38,341 nt of DNA from contig JACQZF010000009.1 of NCBI GenBank assembly GCA_016213945.1, forward strand, positions 1 through 38,341, given 5' to 3'. Origin of the DNA: Nitrospirota bacterium (GTDB lineage: Bacteria > Nitrospirota > Thermodesulfovibrionia > UBA6902). Below, piece after piece: positions 9,270 through 16,340 of the stretch. The stretch's first letter is position 1, and every line of letters begins with the position of its first letter. The notes below the pieces were generated by a model. It was given only the letters and a program-made list of their open reading frames with translations. It was not told where the DNA came from and did no database searches. The position numbers were made by a program, and so were the translations under genes.

Positions 9270-9896
9270 GTGGAAAAACATGAATTCAAAATTCTTGTTG
9301 CAGACGATGACGCAATGGTAAGGGAAGTTATTGTGAAGTTTCTCAGTGAACAGGGATATGCCGTTCTTACTGCGACTGACGGTCTTGAAGCCTTAAGGCT
9401 TCTCATGTTTGAAGATATAAAATTGGTGATAACTGACCTCAGGATGCCGGGCGCTGACGGGATGACGGTTTTAAGGACGGCTATGCAATCAAATCATAGG
9501 GTCGCGGTAGTGATACTCACTGCTTACGGTACGCTCGATACTGCGCTGGAGGCCGTAAGGGAAGGGGCGTATGATTATATCGTTAAGCCGTTTGTAATGC
9601 AGCAGCTCCTGCTGGTTGTCAGAAACGCATATAAAATGACTGGCCTGTTTGATGAAAATGAGAGGCTTGCAAGGCAACTGAAGGAGACGTGCAAAAATCA
9701 TGATGCGGCCAGGGCCTCCGGAAGAGGAAATAATACGACCGCTGCGCCTGATTCACTGGTGAGGATTGAAAAGCTGAAAGAGCTGAATATCATTAACGCT
9801 GATGAAGCTGAAATCCTGAAGGAGCGGCTGGTGTCCGGAGATGAAAAAATAAAAAAGTACAGTTCTCTGGTGAATGATTTAAAGAAGGAATTTTAA
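9270..9896 (+). CDS. Response regulator, receiver domain with coiled C-terminal tail
   Basis: 208 residues from a GTG start preceded by GGAAGGAG. The receiver domain spans residues 6-125: acidic pocket DDD at 12-14, phosphoacceptor Asp56 in ITDLRMPG, conserved Thr in LTAYG, and the Lys of VKPF. After the receiver there is no DNA-binding or enzymatic output domain, only a helical tail (DENERLARQLKE and KLKELNIINADEAEILKERL), so it probably acts by protein contact. The broken histidine kinase at 11984 could once have been its partner. It is followed after 19 bp by the PilZ gene. Confidence 0.85.
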   Translation: MEKHEFKILVADDDAMVREVIVKFLSEQGYAVLTATDGLEALRLLMFEDIKLVITDLRMPGADGMTVLRTAMQSNHRVAVVILTAYGTLDTALEAVREGAYDYIVKPFVMQQLLLVVRNAYKMTGLFDENERLARQLKETCKNHDAARASGRGNNTTAAPDSLVRIEKLKELNIINADEAEILKERLVSGDEKIKKYSSLVNDLKKEF

Positions 9897-9915
9897 TAAA
9901 TTACGGGAGGCAAAA

Positions 9916-10494
9916 ATGTCGTCTGAAAAAAAAGGCAGTTTCAATGCAGGAGAGAAGAGAAGCTACTTCAGGGTGGACGATGTGATATCGGTTGTTGCAA
10001 ACCCGGTTGACTTCGGCAAGGAAACGGGGTTTTCAAGCTCAAAGGCTTTTTCATTGCACGATACCCGGGAAAAAACTGAAAAAGATTTCAAAGACAGTTC
10101 TGCGGAATTTGCAGATAGTGAAAAATTATATGCCATGATGCAGGAGATTAATACCAGGCTCGACTTCATCATAAATCATTTCATACTTGAAAAGGAAGGG
10201 CTTTTAACGCCGGAGAAAAAATCGGTAAATATCAGCGCGTCAGGAATAAAATTCACTATCAACAGGCCTGTAAAAAAAGGCGATATACTGGAGATAAAAC
10301 TGCTCCTGCCGACTTTTCCGCCGGTTGCGGTGTTTGCTTATGGAGAGGTAAAAAGGGTTGAGCCGCTTGACGACAAGACCTGCGAAGTGGCCCTTGAATA
10401 TCTCAATATGTCCGAGCCTGTAAGAAATGAAATAATAAAGTACACCTTTAATTGTCAAAGAGAGGCGATAAGAAAATCGCGGGAACAGGAGTAA
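9916..10494 (+). CDS. PilZ-domain protein, predicted c-di-GMP receptor
   Basis: 192 residues, ATG after GGGAGG. Both halves of the c-di-GMP-binding signature are visible: RSYFR (residues 15-19, RxxxR) and NISASG (105-110, [D/N]xSxxG). They are separated by a helical insert of about 80 residues containing MMQEINTRLDFIINHF, so the first motif sits on an unusually long N-terminal extension. The last part (VEPLDDKTCEVALEYLNMSE) fits the PilZ barrel. The stop codon directly abuts the motA start, so co-translation with the stator is likely. PilZ proteins such as YcgR slow the motor by binding stator or switch; a similar brake role here is an inference from context. Confidence 0.85.
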   Translation: MSSEKKGSFNAGEKRSYFRVDDVISVVANPVDFGKETGFSSSKAFSLHDTREKTEKDFKDSSAEFADSEKLYAMMQEINTRLDFIINHFILEKEGLLTPEKKSVNISASGIKFTINRPVKKGDILEIKLLLPTFPPVAVFAYGEVKRVEPLDDKTCEVALEYLNMSEPVRNEIIKYTFNCQREAIRKSREQE

Positions 10495-11250
10495 ATGAAT
10501 AAGGCAAGCATTGCAGGCATACTGCTTGGCATATCAGCGATACTGTTAGGCAACCTTCTTGAAGGCGGAAGGATTACCTCCGTTGTTCAGGGGTCTGCCG
10601 CATTGATTGTATTCGGCGGTACACTCGGCGCCACGTTCCTGAGTTTCTCGATGAGAGACATTAAGCTCGCGTCCCAATCGCTGAGGAACATTTTCTTTGA
10701 TGACCCTCTGCTGCCTAAAGACTATGCCGTTATCTCAGAAATTATAACCTTTGCCACAAAGGCGAGAAAGACCGGGATACTGTCTCTTGACAAAGACGCA
10801 CAGTCGATCAATTATGGTTTCTTCAACAGGGCGTTGAGGTTTGTTATTGACGGGATAGACCCAAAGGCGCTCAGGAGTACGCTTGAGCAGGAGAACAGTA
10901 CCTTCGAGGAAGAAAGACTCAGGGCGGCAAAGGTGTTTGAATCCGCGGGAGGCTTTGCCCCTACGATAGGAATAATCGGCGCCGTACTGGGGCTGATACA
11001 CGTAATGGAAAATCTCAGCGAGCCGACAAAATTAGGCGCAGGAATTGCAGTTGCCTTTGTAGCTACAGTTTACGGCGTCGGGTCGGCAAATTTATTGTTC
11101 CTGCCGATGGCAAAGAAGATCGCCAATAATATGAAACACGAAGTCTTTCTCAGGGAGATAATAATAGAGGGGGTGCTCGGCATTCAGTCGGGCAGGAACC
11201 CTTTTTATCTCAGGGAATATCTGAATGCGTTCATATCAAAAAAACTATAG
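10495..11250 (+). CDS. motA: Flagellar motor stator protein MotA (first pair)
   Basis: 251 residues with four membrane segments: two near the N-terminus (IAGILLGISAILLGNLLEGG and the ALIVFGGTLGATFLSF region) and two after a cytoplasmic loop (FAPTIGIIGAVLGLIHVM and GAGIAVAFVATVYGVGSANL). The Pro residues and the GG/TIG pattern of the third segment are family hallmarks. With MotB it forms the ion channel that powers flagellar rotation. Its length is typical of the MotA/PomA group rather than the longer E. coli form. motB follows after 32 bp, across a small hairpin. Confidence 0.92.
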   Translation: MNKASIAGILLGISAILLGNLLEGGRITSVVQGSAALIVFGGTLGATFLSFSMRDIKLASQSLRNIFFDDPLLPKDYAVISEIITFATKARKTGILSLDKDAQSINYGFFNRALRFVIDGIDPKALRSTLEQENSTFEEERLRAAKVFESAGGFAPTIGIIGAVLGLIHVMENLSEPTKLGAGIAVAFVATVYGVGSANLLFLPMAKKIANNMKHEVFLREIIIEGVLGIQSGRNPFYLREYLNAFISKKL

Positions 11251-11267
11251 GTCTTTCATGACCTATA
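11246..11267 (+). other. 8-bp stem-loop between motA and motB
   Basis: TATAGGTC (11246-11253) and GACCTATA (11260-11267) form a perfect stem with a 6-nt loop directly over the motA stop codon. There is no T-run, so it is more likely an mRNA processing or translation element than a terminator. Confidence 0.45.
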
Positions 11268-11282
11268 AGACTTATTATCAAA

Positions 11283-11987
11283 ATGAAGAAAAGAAGGGAA
11301 GAAGAACACGAGAACGTTGAGCGGTGGATGGTTTCCTACGCCGATTTCGTCACCCTTCTGTTTTGTTTTTTCACCGCGATGTATGCTATTAGTAATGTCG
11401 ACACGAACAAGCTTGGCAAGTTTGTAAAATCAATGCGCTCGGCGTTTCACACCGCCGGGCCAAACGGCAGCGCCATTGCCGTTATTGAAGGCATTCAGCC
11501 GATCGTTCCCGGCGATGCGGAAGTCGAGTCTGACGTAAAAGACGTGCTCGGCATGTTGATATCGGAATCAAAGGGCGGGATTGATGTGAGAAGGGACAAG
11601 AGAGGTGTGGTAATATCAGTAATGGACAAGTTTATATTTGAGAGCGGTTTTGCAAAGCTCAGGGAGGAGGCAAGGCCTGTGGTTGACGCGGTTGCCAAGA
11701 CCCTTAAAACCTATCCCAACATGGTGCGTATTGAAGGTCATACCGACAATATTCCCATAAGCAGCGGAGAGTTCCGCTCCAACTGGGAGCTGTCTTCTAC
11801 GCGCGCTATCAATGTCGCAAAATATTTTTTAAATGCCCATGGTATCCAGCCTGAAAGAATTTCCGCTATCGGTTACGCTGAATACAGGCCTGTTGCATCA
11901 AACAGCACGCCGGATGGCAGGGCGAAGAACAGGAGAGTTGACATTGTCATCTTAAGCGAGGATGAGGGAAAGAAGGAGCCGCAATGA
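11283..11987 (+). CDS. motB: Flagellar motor stator protein MotB (first pair)
   Basis: 234 residues. A single N-terminal membrane helix carries the channel aspartate Asp21 in VSYADFVTLLF. Residues about 115-228 form the OmpA-like peptidoglycan-binding domain, with IEGHTDNIP, SNWELSSTRA and AKNRRVDIVI. It anchors the MotA ring to the cell wall. The stop overlaps the start of the histidine kinase remnant (ATGA at 11984), so the kinase was once part of this operon. Confidence 0.93.
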   Translation: MKKRREEEHENVERWMVSYADFVTLLFCFFTAMYAISNVDTNKLGKFVKSMRSAFHTAGPNGSAIAVIEGIQPIVPGDAEVESDVKDVLGMLISESKGGIDVRRDKRGVVISVMDKFIFESGFAKLREEARPVVDAVAKTLKTYPNMVRIEGHTDNIPISSGEFRSNWELSSTRAINVAKYFLNAHGIQPERISAIGYAEYRPVASNSTPDGRAKNRRVDIVILSEDEGKKEPQ

Positions 11988-12723
11988 TAGATTTCAACAG
12001 AGAGACTGCAGAGGAGCTTGGAGAAAAATCTGAACTGTTCAGACAGATATGGAAAAGCCAAAAATGGTGGCAACACATAATCGATGCGATAACCGATTAC
12101 CTCTTCGTTATCGACAACAATTTCAGGATATTAAGAACCAACAAGGCGTTTGCCGGTCTTTTCGGCAAAGAGCCTCCCGATATAATAATGAAGCCGTATT
12201 ATGAACTTTTCGGACTGGTGGAGCCGCACGAATGGTGTGTGTCGCCGAAAAACAATGGCGTATCATGCCCCGGTTCCGTTGAAAGGACAATCAACGAAGC
12301 GGTTTATCTGATAAGTTGTTTCCCCATATCATATGATCAGCATGACGCAATGGTTTATGTCATGAAGGACATCACCGAGACCCGCAGGCTTAAAGACCAG
12401 ATTTATCACCTCGACAAACTGTCGTCCCTCGGCACGCTTACATCAGGCGTCGCTCACGAGATAAATAATCCTTTAACCGGGATAATCGGTTATACAGAGA
12501 TGCTTCTCATGGGTGACAGAGACGAGACCACCAGGAAATACCTGACGAATGTATATGATTCAGCAATAAGGTGCAAAAAAATTGTAGAGAACATGCTCAC
12601 CTTTTCACGGGGCTCGGCCTTTCAATAGCCCACGGGATCATAGCCGAACAGGGCGGCACAATAGACGTAAAGAGCGAAGAAGGGAAGGGCACTTCATTTG
12701 TAATCACGCTTCAGGCGGATTGA
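11984..12723 (+). pseudogene. PAS histidine kinase with internal deletion of the ATPase domain
   Basis: The open part (11984-12628) encodes a PAS domain (about residues 30-135) and a HisKA dimerisation domain with His158 in GVAHEINNPLTG. It then runs through NMLTFSRG and stops at a TAG after 214 residues. In the next frame, from about 12610 to a TGA at 12721-12723, the sequence encodes TGLGLSIAHGIIAEQGGT and GKGTSFVITLQAD, the G2 box and end of the HATPase_c domain. The N, F and G1 boxes between them are missing, so about 100 codons have been lost with a frame change. The join falls around CACGGGG near 12608-12613. A kinase with no ATP-binding region cannot autophosphorylate. Confidence 0.85.
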
Positions 12724-12749
12724 ATATCAACCTCAACCTTAAAACGCTT

Positions 12750-12776
12750 GCCTCTGTAACTGAGGCCTTTTGTTTC
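12750..12776. terminator. Bidirectional terminator between convergent transcripts
   Basis: GCCTC (12750-12754) and GAGGC (12762-12766) form a stem with a 7-nt loop, followed by CTTTTGTTT on the + strand. On the - strand the stem is followed, after AAGC, by GTTTT. It separates the kinase remnant from the leftward motB. Confidence 0.55.
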
Positions 12777-13852
12777 TACCTGAACAGATCATCTTTTGAT
12801 ATGACAGGGCTTGAAAGTTCCTTAATTACGGAAGGTGGTTTGTTGACTGCGGATGGCGCCGGTGCACTTTCTTTATTCTTGGTTGTGACAGGCGTTTCCT
12901 TTGAGGTATTAGCAGGGGGCCATTTATCCTTAATGTCATTTTTTTCTGGGAAAGTTTTTTGTACAGTCTTATTACCCGCTGCATCAGCCCCATCATTAAT
13001 CAATGACAGGTTTTCGTCAAATTTTTTAATTATAAGGCGCGGTTCTTCCTTCTTTGTCACTGGCTGCTCAGTAGTTTTCACAGGTTTATAACCGGCATCA
13101 GGCGCTTTTAAAATTATGCTGATGCGCCTGTTACGAGGGTCTTTGGGATTGTCCCTTATAAGCGGGTCCTTGTCTGCAAATCCTGAAACCCGGTCAATTC
13201 TCTGAGAGTCGAGTCCGTATGCCTCAAGCTCTTTTCTTGCTGTTGATGCCCTTTCAGTGGAAAGCTCCCAGTTGCTGTAATCGCTCCTGGAATAAGGCAA
13301 GGCATCGGTATGCCCCTCGATTGCGACTTTACTGGGAATGCCTTTGATATTATTCCCTATCACCTGGAGAATATTCCTTGCCTTCGGCGTCAATTTGTTA
13401 CTGCCTGTCTCAAACATAAGGCTGCCGTCCTTGTCAGTCATCTGAATGCGGACCCCCCCGTCCACGGTGTCCACCACTACCTGGTCCTTTGCGTCTCCTA
13501 ATTGGTTCATTATGCCTTCTTTGAGTTCCTGTTCCATATCTTTCAGATTAGCAACAGTTGCATACTTTTCCATCATGGCCTTCTGGCTGGACTCCCCGGC
13601 CTCATTAAATATCTCACTTGATTTATCCATCCATGATGTGCCGCCACTATCATAAATACTGAAATATTTAAAGTAGGTGGAGAGGCGCGCCCTTTTTTCT
13701 TCGGATGTCATATTCAAGAGCCACATCAGCAAAAAAAAAGCCATCATTGCTGTCACGAAATCGGCATAAGCAACCTTCCATGCTCCGCCATGATGTCCCC
13801 CCCCGCCATTTTTTTTAACTTTCTTTACAATTATTGCTTTGCCTTTACTCAT
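12776..13852 (-). CDS. motB: MotB-family stator protein (second pair)
   Basis: 358 residues. The charged Gly/His-rich N-terminus precedes one membrane helix with channel Asp31 in VAYADFVTAMM. The OmpA-like domain (about residues 150-265) has IEGHTDALP, SNWELSTERA and RNRRISII. A low-complexity Lys/Pro-rich tail of about 90 residues follows and is absent from the first MotB. Its start overlaps the stop of the second motA by 4 nt (ATGA), a classic coupled motAB arrangement. It differs strongly from the MotB at 11283, so the cell has two stator types. Confidence 0.92.
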   Translation of the reverse strand: MSKGKAIIVKKVKKNGGGGHHGGAWKVAYADFVTAMMAFFLLMWLLNMTSEEKRARLSTYFKYFSIYDSGGTSWMDKSSEIFNEAGESSQKAMMEKYATVANLKDMEQELKEGIMNQLGDAKDQVVVDTVDGGVRIQMTDKDGSLMFETGSNKLTPKARNILQVIGNNIKGIPSKVAIEGHTDALPYSRSDYSNWELSTERASTARKELEAYGLDSQRIDRVSGFADKDPLIRDNPKDPRNRRISIILKAPDAGYKPVKTTEQPVTKKEEPRLIIKKFDENLSLINDGADAAGNKTVQKTFPEKNDIKDKWPPANTSKETPVTTKNKESAPAPSAVNKPPSVIKELSSPVISKDDLFR

Positions 13853-14697
13853 TTTCTCATGGCTTCTTCCAGCTCGGTAAAGCCGGGTTTTGCGTCTGAA
13901 GGGATAACACGCCTTGCATACTCAACTGCTATCTGCGGCGCCGCGCCCCCGACAAAGGACACAAGCGCAATCTTGATGACCTGAAAGAGTTTCATATCTT
14001 CTTCCGCAATGTGCTCGAGATGTGTCCCTATCGGACCCACGAAGCCGTAACTTAATAAGACTCCAAGAAACGTTCCGACAAGCGCTGCTCCGATACTGTG
14101 GCCAAGCACTTCAGGAGGCTCGGAGATCTTTGCCATTGTAAGAACAACCCCAAGCACCGCCGCAACAATACCGAGTGCAGGCAGGCCGTCGGCAATCTTT
14201 GAGACACTGTGGGCAGGTATCAATGCTTCGTGATGATGCGACTCCATTTCGAGCTCCATTATATTTTCAAGCTCAAAGGATGAAACATTGGCGGAGATGA
14301 TTACTTTAAGATTATCGCAAATAAAACTGACAGCATGATGGCTCTTGAGAACACTTGGATACTTGGTGAAGATTGCGCTCTCTTTAGGGTTTTCAATATC
14401 ACCTTCAATGGCGATAAGGCCTTCTTTTCTCATCTTTGAAAATATGGCATTCAGCAACCCGAGCACCTCAAGGAATTCAGCTTTGCTCGCGCCCTTTGCA
14501 GAGAAAACTCTGGAAATATTTTTTGAGACGCTGCTTACAACTTTTGAGGGCGATGAGATAAAAAATGCGCCAATCGCGGCGCCGCCGATAATGAGAAGCT
14601 CAATCGGTTGAAAAAGAAGATGGATATTCCCATGTTCCAGCAGGTAGCCTCCTATAACAGCTCCAAGTACAACAACCATTCCTATTATTACAAACAT
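13849..14697 (-). CDS. motA: MotA-family stator protein (second pair)
   Basis: 282 residues, the length of the E. coli-type MotA. Membrane segments: MFVIIGMVVVLGAVIGGYLL, PIELLIIGGAAIGAFFIS, LPALGIVAAVLGVVLTMAKI and IGAALVGTFLGVLLSYGFVG. The conserved Pro residues and the short loop EPPEVLG are in place. RBS AGAGGA lies upstream. A sigma-28-like promoter sits about 77 bp upstream, which fits late flagellar expression together with the overlapping motB. Confidence 0.92.
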   Translation of the reverse strand: MFVIIGMVVVLGAVIGGYLLEHGNIHLLFQPIELLIIGGAAIGAFFISSPSKVVSSVSKNISRVFSAKGASKAEFLEVLGLLNAIFSKMRKEGLIAIEGDIENPKESAIFTKYPSVLKSHHAVSFICDNLKVIISANVSSFELENIMELEMESHHHEALIPAHSVSKIADGLPALGIVAAVLGVVLTMAKISEPPEVLGHSIGAALVGTFLGVLLSYGFVGPIGTHLEHIAEEDMKLFQVIKIALVSFVGGAAPQIAVEYARRVIPSDAKPGFTELEEAMRK

Positions 14698-14773
14698 TGT
14701 TTTGTTTTCCTCTTATATTTTCAAATTATAAATATCTCTCAAAGCGATTCCCCATATTAAAATCTACTATTGT

Positions 14774-14801
14774 ATTCGGTTAAAAGATGAGGAAACTTTA
14801 A
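14774..14801 (-). promoter_or_regulatory. Candidate sigma-28 (FliA) promoter for the leftward motAB pair
   Basis: Read on the - strand: TAAAGTTT (14801-14794), a 12-bp spacer, then ACCGAATA (14781-14774). The -35 matches the FliA consensus exactly, and the -10 keeps the CCGA core of GCCGATAA. It lies upstream of a motility gene in the correct orientation; the spacer is one base over the optimum. Confidence 0.55.
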
Positions 14802-14993
14802 CCATTTAAGCATGTTTCTACTACCAATATTTAACAATTCACACCCTCTGTCTCTTGATTATTGTTGAATAGTTTATTTATCTTAATTGTCTAAGACTTG
14901 AGGAAGCTGTCAGCCGTCAGCTTTCAGCGGTCAGCAAAAGAACAGGATTTGTTTTTAGCTGATTGCTGAAAGCTAACTGCTAACAGCTAATCC
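14802..14993. other. Intergenic region with palindromic repeat before tRNA-Leu
   Basis: No gene is seen. From 14905 to 14990 there is a repeat-rich stretch built from AGCTGTCAGC, CAGCGGTCAGC and, inverted, GCTGAAAGCTAACTGC and AACAGCTA. The same motifs recur at 25334-25410 next to tRNA-Val. It could be a small non-autonomous repeat element. Confidence 0.55.
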
Positions 14994-15079
14994 GCCGGAG
15001 TGGTGGAATGGCAGACGCGGTGGACTCAAAATCCACTGAGGGCAACCTCGTGGGGGTTCAAGTCCCCCCTCCGGCACCA
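14994..15079 (+). tRNA. tRNA-Leu (CAA anticodon)
   Basis: Acceptor stem GCCGGAG/CTCCGGC, a D-arm, anticodon stem GTGGA/TCCAC with loop CTCAAAA giving anticodon CAA, a long class II variable arm, a T-arm with GGTTCAAGTCC and an encoded CCA (15077-15079). The total of 86 nt is normal for tRNA-Leu. Confidence 0.95.
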
Positions 15080-15112
15080 TTATTTCCTGGACTTTAATGT
15101 TTCTAATCCACA

Positions 15113-15257
15113 TTATTCATAAACCTTGAGCAAGTTAGGTGAGAAGAGATATTGAACGATGCAAACAAAGTTACGAGTAGAATCTTCCACCTTTCCGTCA
15201 CTCGTAACTATTTAGTCTTTGCACCATGACTTGCTCCAAATAAGAATTCATGAATAA
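15113..15257. repeat. Nested inverted-repeat structure between tRNA-Leu and cysK
   Basis: Four pairs of complementary arms are nested in order: TTATTCAT/ATGAATAA (15113-15120, 15250-15257), GAGCAAGT/ACTTGCTC (15128-15135, 15229-15236), TGCAAA/TTTGCA (15160-15165, 15218-15223) and GTTACGAGT/ACTCGTAAC (15170-15178, 15200-15208). A transcript would fold into one long interrupted hairpin. It could be a small mobile palindromic element or a structured RNA leader; no known riboswitch is recognised. Confidence 0.6.
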
Positions 15258-15335
15258 ACCGGGTTAACCTTTCTCTTGAGCAGATCGAATTGTATAACTG
15301 AAATATAATCCTGCAATTAAATATAAGGAGGATGA

Positions 15336-16247
15336 ATGAGAGTCAAGACCATACTTGAGACAATCGGCAATACGGACCATGTAAAGATCAATAAGCTTTT
15401 CGGTGACAGGGCTGAGGTCTGGATGAAGCTGGAGCGTTCAAATCCCGGTGGTAGCATCAAAGACCGTATCGCGTTATCAATGGTAGAGGATGCTGAGAGT
15501 AAAGGCATTCTCAAAAAGGACAGCGTTATTATTGAACCGACCTCCGGCAATACTGGCATTGGCCTTGCGATGGTCGCGGCTGTCAGGGGATACAAGCTCA
15601 TTCTTGTCATGCCTGAATCAATGTCAATTGAACGCCGTAAACTGATGTCTGTCTATGGAGCTGAATTCATACTCACCCCGAAGGAGAAGGGGATGAAAGG
15701 GGCAATTGATAAAGCCGCGGAAATGGCCGGGGAGGTGCCAAATGCATGGATGCCTCAGCAATTTGAAAATGAAGCCAACACAGAGGCGCACAGAAGATTT
15801 ACCGCAAAGGAGATTCTCAGGGATTTTCCCGAAGGCATTGATTATTTGATCACGGGCGTTGGAACAGGCGGACACATAACCGGATGCTCTCAGGTCCTCA
15901 AGAAAGAATTTCCAAATCTGAAAGTCTTTGCCGTTGAGCCAGCCGCTTCACCGGTTCTCAGCGGCGGCAAGCCGGGCCCGCATCCCATACAGGGCATAGG
16001 CGCGGGGTTTATTCCGGGGATACTCCATAAGGAACTTCTGGATGGGATCATACAGGTCACAAAAGAGGAGGCCTTTGAATACGCGCAGCGATGCGCTAAA
16101 GAAGAAGGAATATTTGTCGGCGTGTCCTCAGGAGCGTCTCTCGCCGGTGTCTCGAAAAAAATACAGGAGGTCCCGGCAGGAAGCCGTTTCCTTACGTTCT
16201 GCTACGACACCGGTGAAAGGTATCTGTCAGTGGAGGGGCTGTTCTAA
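15336..16247 (+). CDS. cysK: Cysteine synthase (O-acetylserine sulfhydrylase)
   Basis: 303 residues, ATG after AAGGAGG. It makes L-cysteine from O-acetylserine and sulfide with PLP. The PLP lysine is Lys42 in NPGGSIKDR. The phosphate-binding and substrate loops PTSGNTGIG and [10 protein letters not shown] are intact, and the C-terminal [10 protein letters not shown] is typical. The length matches CysK rather than the longer cystathionine beta-synthases. It appears monocistronic, with TATAAT at 15304-15309 upstream and no clear -35 box. A nested inverted repeat lies upstream; whether it regulates this gene is unknown. Confidence 0.92.
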   Translation: MRVKTILETIGNTDHVKINKLFGDRAEVWMKLERSNPGGSIKDRIALSMVEDAESKGILKKDSVIIEPTSGNTGIGLAMVAAVRGYKLILVMPESMSIERRKLMSVYGAEFILTPKEKGMKGAIDKAAEMAGEVPNAWMPQQFENEANTEAHRRFTAKEILRDFPEGIDYLITGVGTGGHITGCSQVLKKEFPNLKVFAVEPAASPVLSGGKPGPHPIQGIGAGFIPGILHKELLDGIIQVTKEEAFEYAQRCAKEEGIFVGVSSGASLAGVSKKIQEVPAGSRFLTFCYDTGERYLSVEGLF

Positions 16248-16271
16248 CCAACTTAACTCTCTCTATTCTGG

Positions 16272-16299
16272 TTGACACGGGTGGAAGCGATGCTATACT
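16272..16299 (+). promoter_or_regulatory. Sigma-70-type promoter upstream of the acyl-CoA synthetase operon
   Basis: TTGACA (16272-16277), 16-bp spacer, TATACT (16294-16299). The start codon at 16341 lies about 35 nt after the predicted transcript start. Confidence 0.6.
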
Positions 16300-16340
16300 T
16301 TTATCGACATGACATAATTTTATTTTCACATATTACATAA

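Noticed and set aside
15080-15335. SAM or other sulfur-linked riboswitch before cysK
   Set aside because: The nested hairpin shows none of the conserved SAM-I or T-box sequences I know.
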